A program made the translations under genes and the position numbers. Of a stretch of 14,513 bases of DNA, positions 6,457 through 14,509 are shown one piece after another. Source of the DNA: an uncultured Oscillibacter sp. (GTDB taxonomy: Bacteria; Bacillota; Clostridia; Oscillospirales; Oscillospiraceae); the NCBI GenBank assembly GCA_946183175.1, contig CAMHBH010000047.1:1-14513 (forward strand), in the 5' to 3' direction. Below the pieces are notes generated by a model. The model was given only the letters and a program-made list of their open reading frames with translations. It was not told where the DNA came from and did no database searches. Numbering within the stretch: position 1 is the first letter of the stretch; each line of letters begins with the position of its first letter.

Positions 6457-7935
6457 ATGAAAAAACAACCGCAACGCGGTATTTGCGCCCTGCTTGCCGC
6501 GTGTATTGTGTTCGGCGCGGCCCCGCGCGCCCGCGCGACGCGTTTCGCCGACGTGCCCGACTCCCACTGGGCCGCCGCCGATATCGAACTCTGCGCCCAA
6601 CAGGGCATTATGAACGGCGTCACGCCGACCGCCTTCGGCCTCGGACAGCCCCTCAGCCGCGCCGCCTGCGTCGTCATTCTGAACCGCGTCTTTCACTGGA
6701 ACGCGGAAGACGCCTCCGCCCTGCCCTATCAGGATATCGCCCCCGGCGCGTGGTACGTCTCCGCGCTGGCGTCGGCCTACCGTCAGGGCGTCGTGACCGA
6801 CCAGACGCGCCTTTTCCGCCCGGAGGAGCCCGTCACGCGCGCCGAACTCGCCGCCATGCTGATTCGCGCCCTGGGCTACTCCGTACTCTCCGGGATTACG
6901 GAGCCCGTCGCGTTCGCCGATGTCAAGGCCAACGCGGGCTACGTCTCCCTCGCCCACGACATGGGCCTCATCAACGGGAGCGGCGGACTGTTCTTCCCAG
7001 ACAACGCCGCCACCCGCGAACAGACCGCCGCGATTCTGGCGCGCCTCTACCGCAAACTCTACGCCGCCCCGCGCAAGACCGGAATCGTCACCTCGACGGA
7101 CGGCCCCTGGGCCTCCGCCGGATTGCAGACCGTCGCGGTCGCCGCCGGACGCCTGACGGGTTCCCAAGACGCGCCAATCTCGTATACCGTCAGCCCCGAC
7201 GCGTCGGCCTCGTTGCGCGCCTCGATTACCGCGACGGGCAAACAGGCCCTGCTCTACCTCTCCGGCGATTCCCTCCGCTGGAACGCCCTGAACCCCGTCG
7301 CGAACGCCGTCGCGGAGTGCGGCTACGCGGGCCTCCTGCTGGAACTGACCAGTTCCTATGTCGACGCCTCACAGTTACAGTCCCTCAAAGGCCTGCTTCA
7401 AAACCGCTTTCTGCACCTGATTGTCCCCTCGCCGTCGGAAACCGACGATAATTACCCCTACGCCGCCCTCGGGAGAATCGCCGACAGTATCACCGTCCGC
7501 GTACTCGGACAGTCGCGCCTCGTCAATGGATTCCCGTCCGCGCCCGTGGAACCGCTGGAGGAGGTCTACAAGACTTTGCGCGCGCTGTTCCACTCCGACA
7601 GCGGGGGGGCGTCGACACTCAACCCCGCGAAATCCGCCTTACTCGTCAGCACGTCCGGGAGCGTCTGGACGGGCGCGACGAATACGGGCCTCATCGGCGC
7701 GCGGGACGTGGAAGCACTGCTCAACGAGGAGGGCGTGTCGGGCTACTACTCCGAACGCTACGCCTGCGCCTACTTACGCCGTCCGGCGTCGGACGAAGAG
7801 GCGGAGGAAGTCGTATGGTATCTGGATTCGCGCGCGGTGGCCTCGCGGGTACGCCTCGCGAAGCTGTTCGGCGTCGGCGGACTGCTCATCACGGACGCCA
7901 ACGGCCTGACGGAAAACCTGTTGCAAGCGTTCTAA
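6457..7935 (+). CDS. Exported SLH-domain protein with degenerate GH18-like C-terminal domain
   Basis: A 492-residue surface protein. Residues 1-27 are a signal peptide ending ARA. Three S-layer homology repeats follow: about 29-80 (FADVPDSHWA), 90-140 (YQDIAPGAWY, with VTRAE at 126-130) and 152-200 (FADVKANAGY, with TREQ). They should anchor it non-covalently to pyruvylated wall glycan; only the second repeat has the exact TRAE motif. The C-terminal 208-492 looks like a glycosyl-hydrolase-18 type barrel: TGKQALLYLSGD, CGYAGLLLELTSS, and the closing VVWYLDSRAVASRVRLAKLF-GVGGLLITDANG. The GH18 DxxDxDxE catalytic motif appears as AGLLLELT (291-298), so it is probably inactive and binds glycan. 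The start is ATG at 6457 with AGGAG at 6441-6445. It lies 43 bases after the fusion gene and is last in the unit. Confidence 0.87.
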   Translation: MKKQPQRGICALLAACIVFGAAPRARATRFADVPDSHWAAADIELCAQQGIMNGVTPTAFGLGQPLSRAACVVILNRVFHWNAEDASALPYQDIAPGAWYVSALASAYRQGVVTDQTRLFRPEEPVTRAELAAMLIRALGYSVLSGITEPVAFADVKANAGYVSLAHDMGLINGSGGLFFPDNAATREQTAAILARLYRKLYAAPRKTGIVTSTDGPWASAGLQTVAVAAGRLTGSQDAPISYTVSPDASASLRASITATGKQALLYLSGDSLRWNALNPVANAVAECGYAGLLLELTSSYVDASQLQSLKGLLQNRFLHLIVPSPSETDDNYPYAALGRIADSITVRVLGQSRLVNGFPSAPVEPLEEVYKTLRALFHSDSGGASTLNPAKSALLVSTSGSVWTGATNTGLIGARDVEALLNEEGVSGYYSERYACAYLRRPASDEEAEEVVWYLDSRAVASRVRLAKLFGVGGLLITDANGLTENLLQAF

Positions 7936-7938
7936 TCA

Positions 7939-7973
7939 CGAACCGCCCCACAGACGTGAGGCGGTTCGTTTTT
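7939..7973 (+). terminator. Rho-independent terminator after the SLH gene
   Basis: CGAACCGCC (7939-7947) pairs perfectly with GGCGGTTCG (7960-7968), with a 12-base loop and TTTTT at 7969-7973. It begins three bases after the SLH stop codon. No T tract lies on the other side, so it does not obviously serve the converging kinase gene. Confidence 0.88.
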
Positions 7974-7992
7974 CGCCGCAACGCCGGAGAGG

Positions 7993-10020
7993 CTACTTTC
8001 CCGGCGTCGTAATATGCTCGTTGACGGTGGAAATCAAATTCGCCACGTCGAAGGGTTTCGCAATGTGGTGATTCATGCCGCTTTGCATGGACATCCGTTT
8101 GTCCTCGTCGCGGGCGTTCGCGCTCAGGGCGATAATGGGGATAGTTTTCGCGTCGGCGCGCTCCATGGCGCGTATGGCCCGCGTGGCCTCGTAGCCGTTC
8201 ATGACGGGCATTTGGATATCCATCAGCACGAGGTCGTAGTACCCCGCCGGGTGATTCCCGAACGCCTCCACGGCGTCGCAGCCGTCCGGAACCGACTCCA
8301 CCGCAAAGCCGGAATCCTCTAGAATCGTCTCCGCGAGCATTCTGTTAATTTCGATATCCTCTACTAACAGAATCCGTGCGCCGTTGCCGCCGGGGAGTAC
8401 GGTTTCCGGGGGCGTGTCGGCGGCGACGCCCGACGCGTTGACGAGTTTCAGCGGCAGGTCTACGGTAAACACAGAACCTTTGCCCTTTTCGCTTTTCGCG
8501 GAAATCGAGCCGCCCATTATGTCCAGTAAGTGTTTCGCAATCGACAGGCCGAGCCCCATGCCGGCGTAGCCGCTTTTCGTCGACGTCTCCTCCCGCTCAA
8601 ACTGCTGGTACATCCGCTCCATGAACGCTTCGGACATCCCGATTCCGGTATCGGACACCGTGAACTCGTAGCGGGCGTAGCCCGATTCCGACACCTGTTT
8701 CCGCTGTGCGCTCACGGCGACAGTCCCGTGTTCGGGCGTGAACTTCAGCGCGTTGTCGAGCAGATTCCCCAGGACGCGCCGGAAGCGCCCGGCGTCGAGC
8801 ATGACAGCCTCCTCCGGCAGGTCGAAACGTTCTTCCAGTGTGATATGCTTCTTGTCAGCTTGCAGGCGGAACATGTCCGCGGTCATGGCGAGCTGTTCGC
8901 GCAGGTCACAGGCTTCCAAATGCAGGGCGGTATGTCCGGCGTCGAGGCGGCCCATTTCGAGCAGGTCGTCGATGAGCGACAGTAAGTGGCGGCTGGATTC
9001 GTCGACTTTGCCCAGATAGTCTTGCAGTTTGCCGGCGTCGTGCATGTGGCTTTTCGCGAGTTCCGTAAAGCCCATAATGGCGTTCATGGGCGTGCGGATG
9101 TCGTGGGAGAGGTTGAACAGAAACGCCGACTTGACTTCGTTCGCGTTCTTCTCGCGTTCGAGTTCGAGTTCCATGCTCATTCTCTCGGAGAGTTCGCGCT
9201 GTACGCGCAAAGTCTGCTCCGTGATGTCCCGGTACCCGACGACCACGCGCCGCGTGTTGGGAATCGACACAACCGACATTTGCATGTATACGGTACCCTG
9301 TTCGTCGTTCGCGTCGCGGCAGCGGTAGTCCACGGTATAGGACGCCTCCGACAGCAGGCGGCGGCGGATGGTCTCCACGGAGATTTCGCGTAAATAGCGC
9401 TCCCTGTCCTCAGGGACTACGTAGCGTTCGGCGTAGATGGGCAGAATGTCGCTCCAATTGGGCACGTTTCCGCCCAGTTCGCGCGAAATCGCGAGGAAGT
9501 ATTCGCTCCGCATACGGTAGGGCCTCATAGTGCCCGTGTCGAGGTTGACGAGGTAAATCGACTTGAAGTCGACGCTCAGGCCCTCGATGACTTCCGCGCG
9601 CCGTACGTTCTCCGTACGGGCCTCGTGCAGTTCGGTAATGTCCCATATCAGGACGAAATACACGTCGCCGTAGTCGTCCGTATGCACGAGCCGCCCGTAG
9701 TCGTCGACCCGGCGGACAGCGCCGTCCCGGCGCGTGATACGGTATTCGACATGGTCCAATTCCCGCCTGCTCTCCCTGACCTGCGCGGAAATGGACGCCT
9801 CCACCTCGGCCCGGTCTTCGGGGTAAATCAGGTCGCGGAATGTGCACCCGGTCAGTTTGCGGAACTCCTCGCGGGTCTCACAGCCGAAAATGTCCAGCAT
9901 GACATCGTTGACGTACAGAATTTTTTCGGTCTCGTCGGCGCGGTAGATGAAAAATCCGCCCGGCATTCGTCCCGCAAGTTTCTCCATACCGGAAAAGAGC
10001 AGTCCGCCCGTTTCGCTCAT
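7993..10020 (-). CDS. Hybrid sensor histidine kinase (PAS-PAS-HisKA-HATPase-REC)
   Basis: A 675-residue soluble two-component sensor; no membrane segment is visible, so it senses a cytoplasmic signal. Numbered from the ATG at 10020: PAS 1 is about 20-130 (ILYVNDVMLDIFGCE, ending LIWDITELHE), and PAS-like 2 is about 150-268 (ending VVGYRDITEQT). A coiled-coil linker spans 270-297, and HisKA carries FNLSHDIRTPMNAIMGFTELA with phospho-acceptor His306. HATPase_c has N box NLLDNALKFTP, G1 DTGIGM and G2 GMGLGLSIAKHL. A C-terminal receiver at 548-663 has acceptor Asp601 (LVLMDIQMPVMNG) and Lys655. An in-frame GTG nine bases upstream is possible, but its AGGG ribosome site would be only about one base away; for the ATG the spacing is about 10. 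No HPt or output regulator is in the window. It follows glycerate kinase by 60 bases on the same strand. Confidence 0.93.
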   Translation of the reverse strand: MSETGGLLFSGMEKLAGRMPGGFFIYRADETEKILYVNDVMLDIFGCETREEFRKLTGCTFRDLIYPEDRAEVEASISAQVRESRRELDHVEYRITRRDGAVRRVDDYGRLVHTDDYGDVYFVLIWDITELHEARTENVRRAEVIEGLSVDFKSIYLVNLDTGTMRPYRMRSEYFLAISRELGGNVPNWSDILPIYAERYVVPEDRERYLREISVETIRRRLLSEASYTVDYRCRDANDEQGTVYMQMSVVSIPNTRRVVVGYRDITEQTLRVQRELSERMSMELELEREKNANEVKSAFLFNLSHDIRTPMNAIMGFTELAKSHMHDAGKLQDYLGKVDESSRHLLSLIDDLLEMGRLDAGHTALHLEACDLREQLAMTADMFRLQADKKHITLEERFDLPEEAVMLDAGRFRRVLGNLLDNALKFTPEHGTVAVSAQRKQVSESGYARYEFTVSDTGIGMSEAFMERMYQQFEREETSTKSGYAGMGLGLSIAKHLLDIMGGSISAKSEKGKGSVFTVDLPLKLVNASGVAADTPPETVLPGGNGARILLVEDIEINRMLAETILEDSGFAVESVPDGCDAVEAFGNHPAGYYDLVLMDIQMPVMNGYEATRAIRAMERADAKTIPIIALSANARDEDKRMSMQSGMNHHIAKPFDVANLISTVNEHITTPGK

Positions 10021-10050
10021 ACGCTCCACATCCCTTGCATATGTAGTCTG

Positions 10051-10080
10051 CCCCTCCCGCCGCGACGGAAGGGGATTTTA
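10051..10080. other. Stem-loop between glycerate kinase and sensor kinase genes
   Basis: CCCCTCC (10051-10057) pairs with GGAAGGGG (10067-10074) with one bulged A. On the plus strand it is followed by ATTTTATTATTT, so it could stop antisense transcription. On the minus strand, the coding direction here, no U tract follows, so the two genes may still be read together; partial attenuation or mRNA processing is possible. Confidence 0.45.
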
Positions 10081-11229
10081 TTATTTCGCGGCAATCGACA
10101 TCCCGACCCGGATAAAGCGGAACATCCGCACAGCGCCCTCGTAATAGAGCGCCTCCGCGTTGTCGAGCGCGCTTTGCAACGGCATAGGCGCGTTGACCGT
10201 GGTCATGAGCGATTCGACGCCGTGCGCGGTGATATCGAGCGCGCCGCGCCCCAGTGAACCCGACAGCCCTACGACGGGAATGCCTTTCGCCTTGGCGTGT
10301 AGCCCGATACCCTGCATGACCTTCCCGAAACAGCTCTGCCAGTCGGTGCGGCCCTCGCCCGTGACGACCAAATCCACGCCTTCCAGACGCTCGTCGAAGT
10401 GAATCAACTCTAAGACCGTCTCAATACCCGAGCGCATATTCCCGTTGAGGAATACTTTCAGCGCCGCGCCCAGGCCTCCGGCGGCCCCGGCCCCCTCTAC
10501 GGCGTCGCAGTCAATCCCGAAGCCGCGCCGGATAACGTCGCGGTAGTTGCACATTCCGGCCTCGAGTTCCTTCTGGATTTCCGGCGTCGCGCCCTTTTGC
10601 GCCCCAAAGGTATAGGTCGCGCCGTGTTCGCCGCAAAGCGGGTTTGTCACGTCGCACATGACCGTAATTACAGCGTCTTTGAGCCGCGCGTCAAGTCCGC
10701 TTGTGTCGATACGCGCCACGCGCGACAAGTCCCGCCCGTAGCCGTCCAGTTCCGCTCCGTTGGCGTCGAGGAAGCGTACTCCTAACGCTCTTGCGCAGCC
10801 CATGCCGCCGTCGTTCGTCGCCGAACCGCCGATAGCGATGGAAATGTCGCGGTAGCCGCGCTTGAGGGCGTCGAGAATCAGTTCCCCGGTGCCGTAGGTG
10901 GTCGTATTCAGCGGATTGCGTTCGGCCTCCGGCACGAGGGGAAGCCCCGACGCCGCCGCCATTTCGATGACGGCGCGCCCGCCGGGGAGTACGCCGTAGC
11001 CCGCCTCTACGGTACTGCCTTCCAGCGGGCCGCGTACTTGTACGGAGACCTTTTCGCCGCGTTCGGCGGAAATCACGGCGTCTACGGTGCCCTCCCCGCC
11101 GTCGGCGACGGGCACCCCCGACGTTTCACAGGCCCCGAATACCTCCCGCGCGGCCTTTGTCAGCAACGCGACGGTCTGCTCGCTGCTCAGACTGCCCTTG
11201 AACGAATCGGACGCAAACAACAGTTTCAT
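10081..11229 (-). CDS. glxK: Glycerate kinase (GarK/GlxK family)
   Basis: A 382-residue cytoplasmic kinase that phosphorylates D-glycerate with ATP, in this family usually to 2-phosphoglycerate for lower glycolysis. Family features from the N-terminus: FASDSFKGSLSSEQ (5-18), VADGGEGTVDA (41-51), GTGELILDAL (113-122), the nucleotide/substrate loop IGGSATNDGGMGCARALG (133-150), GAGAAGGLGAALKVFL (246-261), and VVTGEGRTDWQSCFGKVMQG (288-307). Length is normal and no key region is missing. I chose ATG at 11229: GGGAG lies five bases upstream, whereas an in-frame TTG at 11241 overlaps that ribosome site. The gene starts 56 bases after the GntP permease and is probably co-transcribed with it, which points to catabolism of imported glycerate. 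Confidence 0.93.
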   Translation of the reverse strand: MKLLFASDSFKGSLSSEQTVALLTKAAREVFGACETSGVPVADGGEGTVDAVISAERGEKVSVQVRGPLEGSTVEAGYGVLPGGRAVIEMAAASGLPLVPEAERNPLNTTTYGTGELILDALKRGYRDISIAIGGSATNDGGMGCARALGVRFLDANGAELDGYGRDLSRVARIDTSGLDARLKDAVITVMCDVTNPLCGEHGATYTFGAQKGATPEIQKELEAGMCNYRDVIRRGFGIDCDAVEGAGAAGGLGAALKVFLNGNMRSGIETVLELIHFDERLEGVDLVVTGEGRTDWQSCFGKVMQGIGLHAKAKGIPVVGLSGSLGRGALDITAHGVESLMTTVNAPMPLQSALDNAEALYYEGAVRMFRFIRVGMSIAAK

Positions 11230-11285
11230 AATATCTCCCAATCTCCGCGTGGTGGAAACGTGCGGGAAGCGGCGTGGCGTAACAT

Positions 11286-12677
11286 TCAGCGAAGGAACAG
11301 CGACAGCACGAAGATTTCGAGCGCCGCCGCCACGCCTAACACGAGCGTGTTAAGCGTCCAGGCCTTGTAGCCGCGCTCCGGCGACATAGCGCCGAAATTC
11401 GTGACGACCCAGAAAAACGAGTCGTTGGCGTGCGAAACCGTCATGGCCCCCGCGCCGATGGCCATACAGCACAGCGCGGCGCGCACCGGGGAATCCAGTC
11501 CGAGCACGGGCAGGAGCGGCGCGACAATCCCGGCGGTCGTCGTCAGGGCGACGGTCGAGGAGCCTTGCGCCGATTTGAGAATCGCCGACAGCAGGAACGG
11601 GAAGAAAATTCCCATCGTGGAAAGCGCGGTCGCGTGGCTGGAAATGTAGTTCACCATGTCCGACGAGGAAATGACCTTGCCCAGTACGCCGCCCGCCGCC
11701 GTCACGAACAGTATCGGGCCGACGGTCTTCAACGTCTCATTCGTCAGGTTGTAGAACTGCTTCATTTTCCCGGCGCCGTTCAACTGAATCACCGCGAACA
11801 GCGTGCCGACCGCAAGCGCGATAATCGGCGTGCCCAGAAACGCGATAATGTCCGCCGCCGTCCCCGTGACTTTCATCATGGCCAGTACGGAAGAAAAGGC
11901 CATCAGCAGAATCGGCACCAGAATCGGCGCGATTGCGTCCCAGCCGTTGGGGAGCTTGCCGTATTCCGCGACGAGTTCCTCGTAGGTCTTGACGACTTCC
12001 CCGGTGTCGGCCTCGTCGTCGGCGGAGACTTTGCCGCCAATCATGCGCGAGAAGAAGTACGCCGCCGCGAGGGGGAGTACGGAGCAGAGCGCGCCGAAGC
12101 CCATGACCATGAGGAGGTTGTCGCCGATTCCGAGCGTGGAGGCCGCCGCAATCGGGCCGGGCGTCGGCGGGATGAATACGTGTGCCAAGTACAGCCCCGA
12201 GCCAAGTCCGACGCTCATCGCCACGGACGAGGCGCCCGTACGGCGTACCAGCGCCGTGCGGATGGGGTTCAGAATCACGAAGCCGGAGTCGCAGAAGACC
12301 GGAATCGAGACCACCCAGCCCATGAGTTCCATAGCCAGTACGGGGTTATTCTTCCCGACGAGCGCGATTACCATGTCGGCGAGTTTCAGCGCCGCGCCCG
12401 TCTGCTCGAGGATGGAGCCAATCAGCGCGCCGAGGATAATCACGATACCGATACTGGAAAACGTCCCGGAGAAGCCCGCCCCGATAACGTTGGCCAGTCC
12501 CTGCGTGACGCTCCCGTCGGGTTCCACGCGGTTGACAAGCGGAATCCCCGCGATGAAGCCCAGTACCAGCGAAACGAGCATAATCGCCACGAAGGGGTGC
12601 ACGTTCCACTTGGAAATCAGGAATATCATCAGGACGATTGCGAGCACAAAGACGAAAATCAGTGGCAAACCAGTCAT
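11286..12677 (-). CDS. GntP family permease, probable glycerate importer
   Basis: A 463-residue integral membrane protein, full length for the gluconate:proton symporter family, with about 12 hydrophobic segments. Family motifs: SKWNVHPFVAIMLVSL (22-37), PVFCDSGFVILNPI (126-139), AHVFIPPTPGPIAAA (165-179), a hydrophilic central loop (215-245), LKSAQGSSTVALTTTAG (367-383) and SHANDSFFWVVTNFG (415-429). The family moves sugar acids such as gluconate. The glycerate kinase directly downstream makes glycerate the likeliest substrate here, as inference. The start is ATG at 12677 with GAGGAG about eight bases upstream. A longer in-frame extension to 12797 would cover the promoter and is rejected. 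It is the first gene of the leftward operon and is divergent from fhs. Confidence 0.92.
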   Translation of the reverse strand: MTGLPLIFVFVLAIVLMIFLISKWNVHPFVAIMLVSLVLGFIAGIPLVNRVEPDGSVTQGLANVIGAGFSGTFSSIGIVIILGALIGSILEQTGAALKLADMVIALVGKNNPVLAMELMGWVVSIPVFCDSGFVILNPIRTALVRRTGASSVAMSVGLGSGLYLAHVFIPPTPGPIAAASTLGIGDNLLMVMGFGALCSVLPLAAAYFFSRMIGGKVSADDEADTGEVVKTYEELVAEYGKLPNGWDAIAPILVPILLMAFSSVLAMMKVTGTAADIIAFLGTPIIALAVGTLFAVIQLNGAGKMKQFYNLTNETLKTVGPILFVTAAGGVLGKVISSSDMVNYISSHATALSTMGIFFPFLLSAILKSAQGSSTVALTTTAGIVAPLLPVLGLDSPVRAALCCMAIGAGAMTVSHANDSFFWVVTNFGAMSPERGYKAWTLNTLVLGVAAALEIFVLSLFLR

Positions 12678-12728
12678 AAAATCTCTCCTCTCTACTACAT
12701 CAGACGCTGCGCCGCTTCCAATACGCAC

Positions 12729-12757
12729 AGTATAGCAAATCCGCGCCTGTTTCGCAA
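12729..12757 (-). promoter_or_regulatory. Promoter of the GntP-glycerate kinase operon
   Basis: Read on the minus strand, TTGCGA (12757-12752), a 17-base spacer and TATACT (12734-12729), with TGC before the -10 (extended -10). The leader to the ATG at 12677 is about 45 bases. Confidence 0.7.
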
Positions 12758-12769
12758 GAAAAAAATCTC

Positions 12770-12798
12770 TTTCCAAACGTGGCGGCATATGGTACAAT
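12770..12798 (+). promoter_or_regulatory. Promoter of fhs
   Basis: A weak -35, TTTCCA (12770-12775), a 17-base spacer, and TACAAT (12793-12798) with TGG before it as an extended -10. The leader is about 37 bases. The -35 elements of the two divergent promoters are only 12 bases apart, so one regulator could affect both. Confidence 0.6.
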
Positions 12799-12841
12799 GT
12801 CGGGACTATCCGGAAAGGGGAAAACAGAAAAGGGGGATACT

Positions 12842-14509
12842 ATGCGTTCAGACATTGAGATTGCGCAGTCCGTGACGATGCGGCCCGTGCGGGAAATCGC
12901 GGAAGTCGCCGGGGTGGAGGAAAAGTACCTGGAGCAGTACGGCAACTACAAGGCGAAAGTCGACTACAGCCTCCTCCGCGAGAACCGCCGCCCCGACGGA
13001 AAGCTGATTCTCGTCACGGCCATCAACCCGACGCCCGCCGGCGAGGGCAAGACTACGACCACCGTCGGCCTCTCCGACGCCCTGCGGCGTCTGGGCAAAA
13101 ACGCGGTCGTGGCGTTGCGGGAGCCGTCGCTGGGGCCCGTATTCGGCGTCAAGGGCGGGGCCGCCGGGGGCGGCTACGCGCAAGTCGTGCCCATGGAGGA
13201 TATCAACCTTCACTTTACGGGCGACTTCCACGCAATCGGCGCGGCGAACAATCTGCTTGCCGCTATGCTCGATAACCACATTCAACAGGGGAACGCCCTC
13301 GGCATTGATGTCAAGCGGATTACGTGGAAGCGCTGCGTCGACATGAACGACAGACAGCTCCGGAATATCGTCGACGGTCTCGGCGGGCGTATGCAGGGCG
13401 TGCCGCGCGAGGACGGTTTCGACATTACCGTAGCGAGCGAAGTCATGGCGGTGCTGTGCCTGTCGGACAGCATTCCCGAGCTGAAAGCACGCCTCGGGCG
13501 CATGGTCGTGGCCTACACGTTCGACGGGAAACCCGTCACGGCGTCCGACCTCAAGGCCGACGGCGCTATGACCGCGCTGTTGAAGGACGCGCTGAAGCCG
13601 AACCTTGTACAGACGCTGGAAGGCACGCCCGCCTTTATACACGGCGGCCCGTTCGCGAATATCGCCCACGGGTGCAACTCCGTCATGGCGACGCGCATGG
13701 CAATGCGCCTCGGCGATTACGCCGTCACGGAGGCCGGATTCGGGGCCGATTTGGGCGCGGAGAAGTTTTTCGACATCAAGTGCCGCTACGCCGGACTGAA
13801 ACCCGACGCCGTCGTACTCGTCGCGACCGTCCGCGCGTTGAAGCACCACGGCGGCGCGCCCAAACAGGAACTCAGTCAGGAGAATCTCGCGGCGCTGGAA
13901 GCCGGACTGCCGAATCTGCTCCGGCACGCGCGGAATATCCGGGACGTATTCGGCCTGCCGTGCGTGGTGGCAATCAACGCCTTCCCGACCGACACCCCCG
14001 CCGAACTCGATACCGTCCGGAAGTGGTGCCAGTCCGCCGGAATCCGCGTGGCGTTGAGCGAAGTCTGGGCGAAAGGCGGCGCGGGCGGTATCGAACTCGC
14101 CGAAGAAGTCCTGCGGCTGTGTGAGGCGGAGAATCATTTCCGGTTCGCCTACGAGGCCGACGAACCGATTCAGGACAAGCTCAACCACATTGTACAGCGC
14201 GTGTACCACGGCACGGAGGCGGTTCTGACGCCCGCCGCGCGGCGTCAGGCGCAGGAACTCGACGCGCTGGGCTACGGGAATCTCCCGGTGTGCATGGCCA
14301 AGACGCAGTATTCCCTCTCCGACGACCCGGCGCTGTTGGGCGCGCCGGACGGGTTCGCGGTGACGGTACGCAACTTGAAAGTCAGCGCGGGCGCGGGGTT
14401 CCTCGTGGCCCTGACGGGCGAAATTCTGACCATGCCCGGACTGCCGAAGTCGCCCGCCGCCGAGAGAATCGACGTGGACGAAACGGGGCGTATCAGCGGC
14501 CTGTTTTGA
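12842..14509 (+). CDS. fhs: Formate-tetrahydrofolate ligase
   Basis: A 555-residue cytoplasmic enzyme, full family length: formate + ATP + tetrahydrofolate gives 10-formyl-tetrahydrofolate. It supplies one-carbon units for purines and fMet-tRNA, or serves as the second methyl-branch step of acetogenesis; no other Wood-Ljungdahl gene is in the window, so the role is open. Family motifs: the P-loop TAINPTPAGEGKTTTTVGLSDAL (59-81) and EPSLGPVFGVKGGAAGGGYAQV-VPMEDINLHFTGDFHAI (94-132), then the HGGPFANIAHGCNSVMAT segment, TEAGFGADLGAEKFFDIKCR, and VALTGEILTMPGLPKSPAA near the end. I chose ATG at 12842, five bases after an AAGGGGG ribosome site and just after the promoter; an upstream in-frame start at 12779 would contain the -10. 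The gene is complete and ends four bases before the window edge. Confidence 0.97.
   Translation: MRSDIEIAQSVTMRPVREIAEVAGVEEKYLEQYGNYKAKVDYSLLRENRRPDGKLILVTAINPTPAGEGKTTTTVGLSDALRRLGKNAVVALREPSLGPVFGVKGGAAGGGYAQVVPMEDINLHFTGDFHAIGAANNLLAAMLDNHIQQGNALGIDVKRITWKRCVDMNDRQLRNIVDGLGGRMQGVPREDGFDITVASEVMAVLCLSDSIPELKARLGRMVVAYTFDGKPVTASDLKADGAMTALLKDALKPNLVQTLEGTPAFIHGGPFANIAHGCNSVMATRMAMRLGDYAVTEAGFGADLGAEKFFDIKCRYAGLKPDAVVLVATVRALKHHGGAPKQELSQENLAALEAGLPNLLRHARNIRDVFGLPCVVAINAFPTDTPAELDTVRKWCQSAGIRVALSEVWAKGGAGGIELAEEVLRLCEAENHFRFAYEADEPIQDKLNHIVQRVYHGTEAVLTPAARRQAQELDALGYGNLPVCMAKTQYSLSDDPALLGAPDGFAVTVRNLKVSAGAGFLVALTGEILTMPGLPKSPAAERIDVDETGRISGLF

Noticed and set aside
10051..10080. Terminator for the glycerate kinase transcript
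   Set aside because: The hairpin has its T tract only on the plus strand; in the minus-strand RNA it is followed by CAGAC, so intrinsic termination in the coding direction is not supported.
12678..12797. 40-residue N-terminal extension of the GntP permease
   Set aside because: It covers the TTGCGA/TATACT promoter, while the ATG at 12677 has a good ribosome site and begins at the usual first membrane segment.
12799..12841. Tetrahydrofolate riboswitch upstream of fhs
   Set aside because: The predicted leader is only about 37 bases, too short for a folate riboswitch, and no pseudoknot-like pairing was seen.
11430..12875. Long open frame on the plus strand (481 codons) opposite the GntP gene
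   Set aside because: It is antisense to a full-length, motif-complete permease. Its translation is unusually rich in Arg, His and Glu with no recognisable domain, as expected for a shadow frame in high-GC DNA, and it crosses the divergent promoter region.
12848..14209. Long open frame on the minus strand (453 codons) opposite fhs
   Set aside because: It is a mirror of a strongly conserved gene; no family motifs, ribosome site or promoter are apparent.
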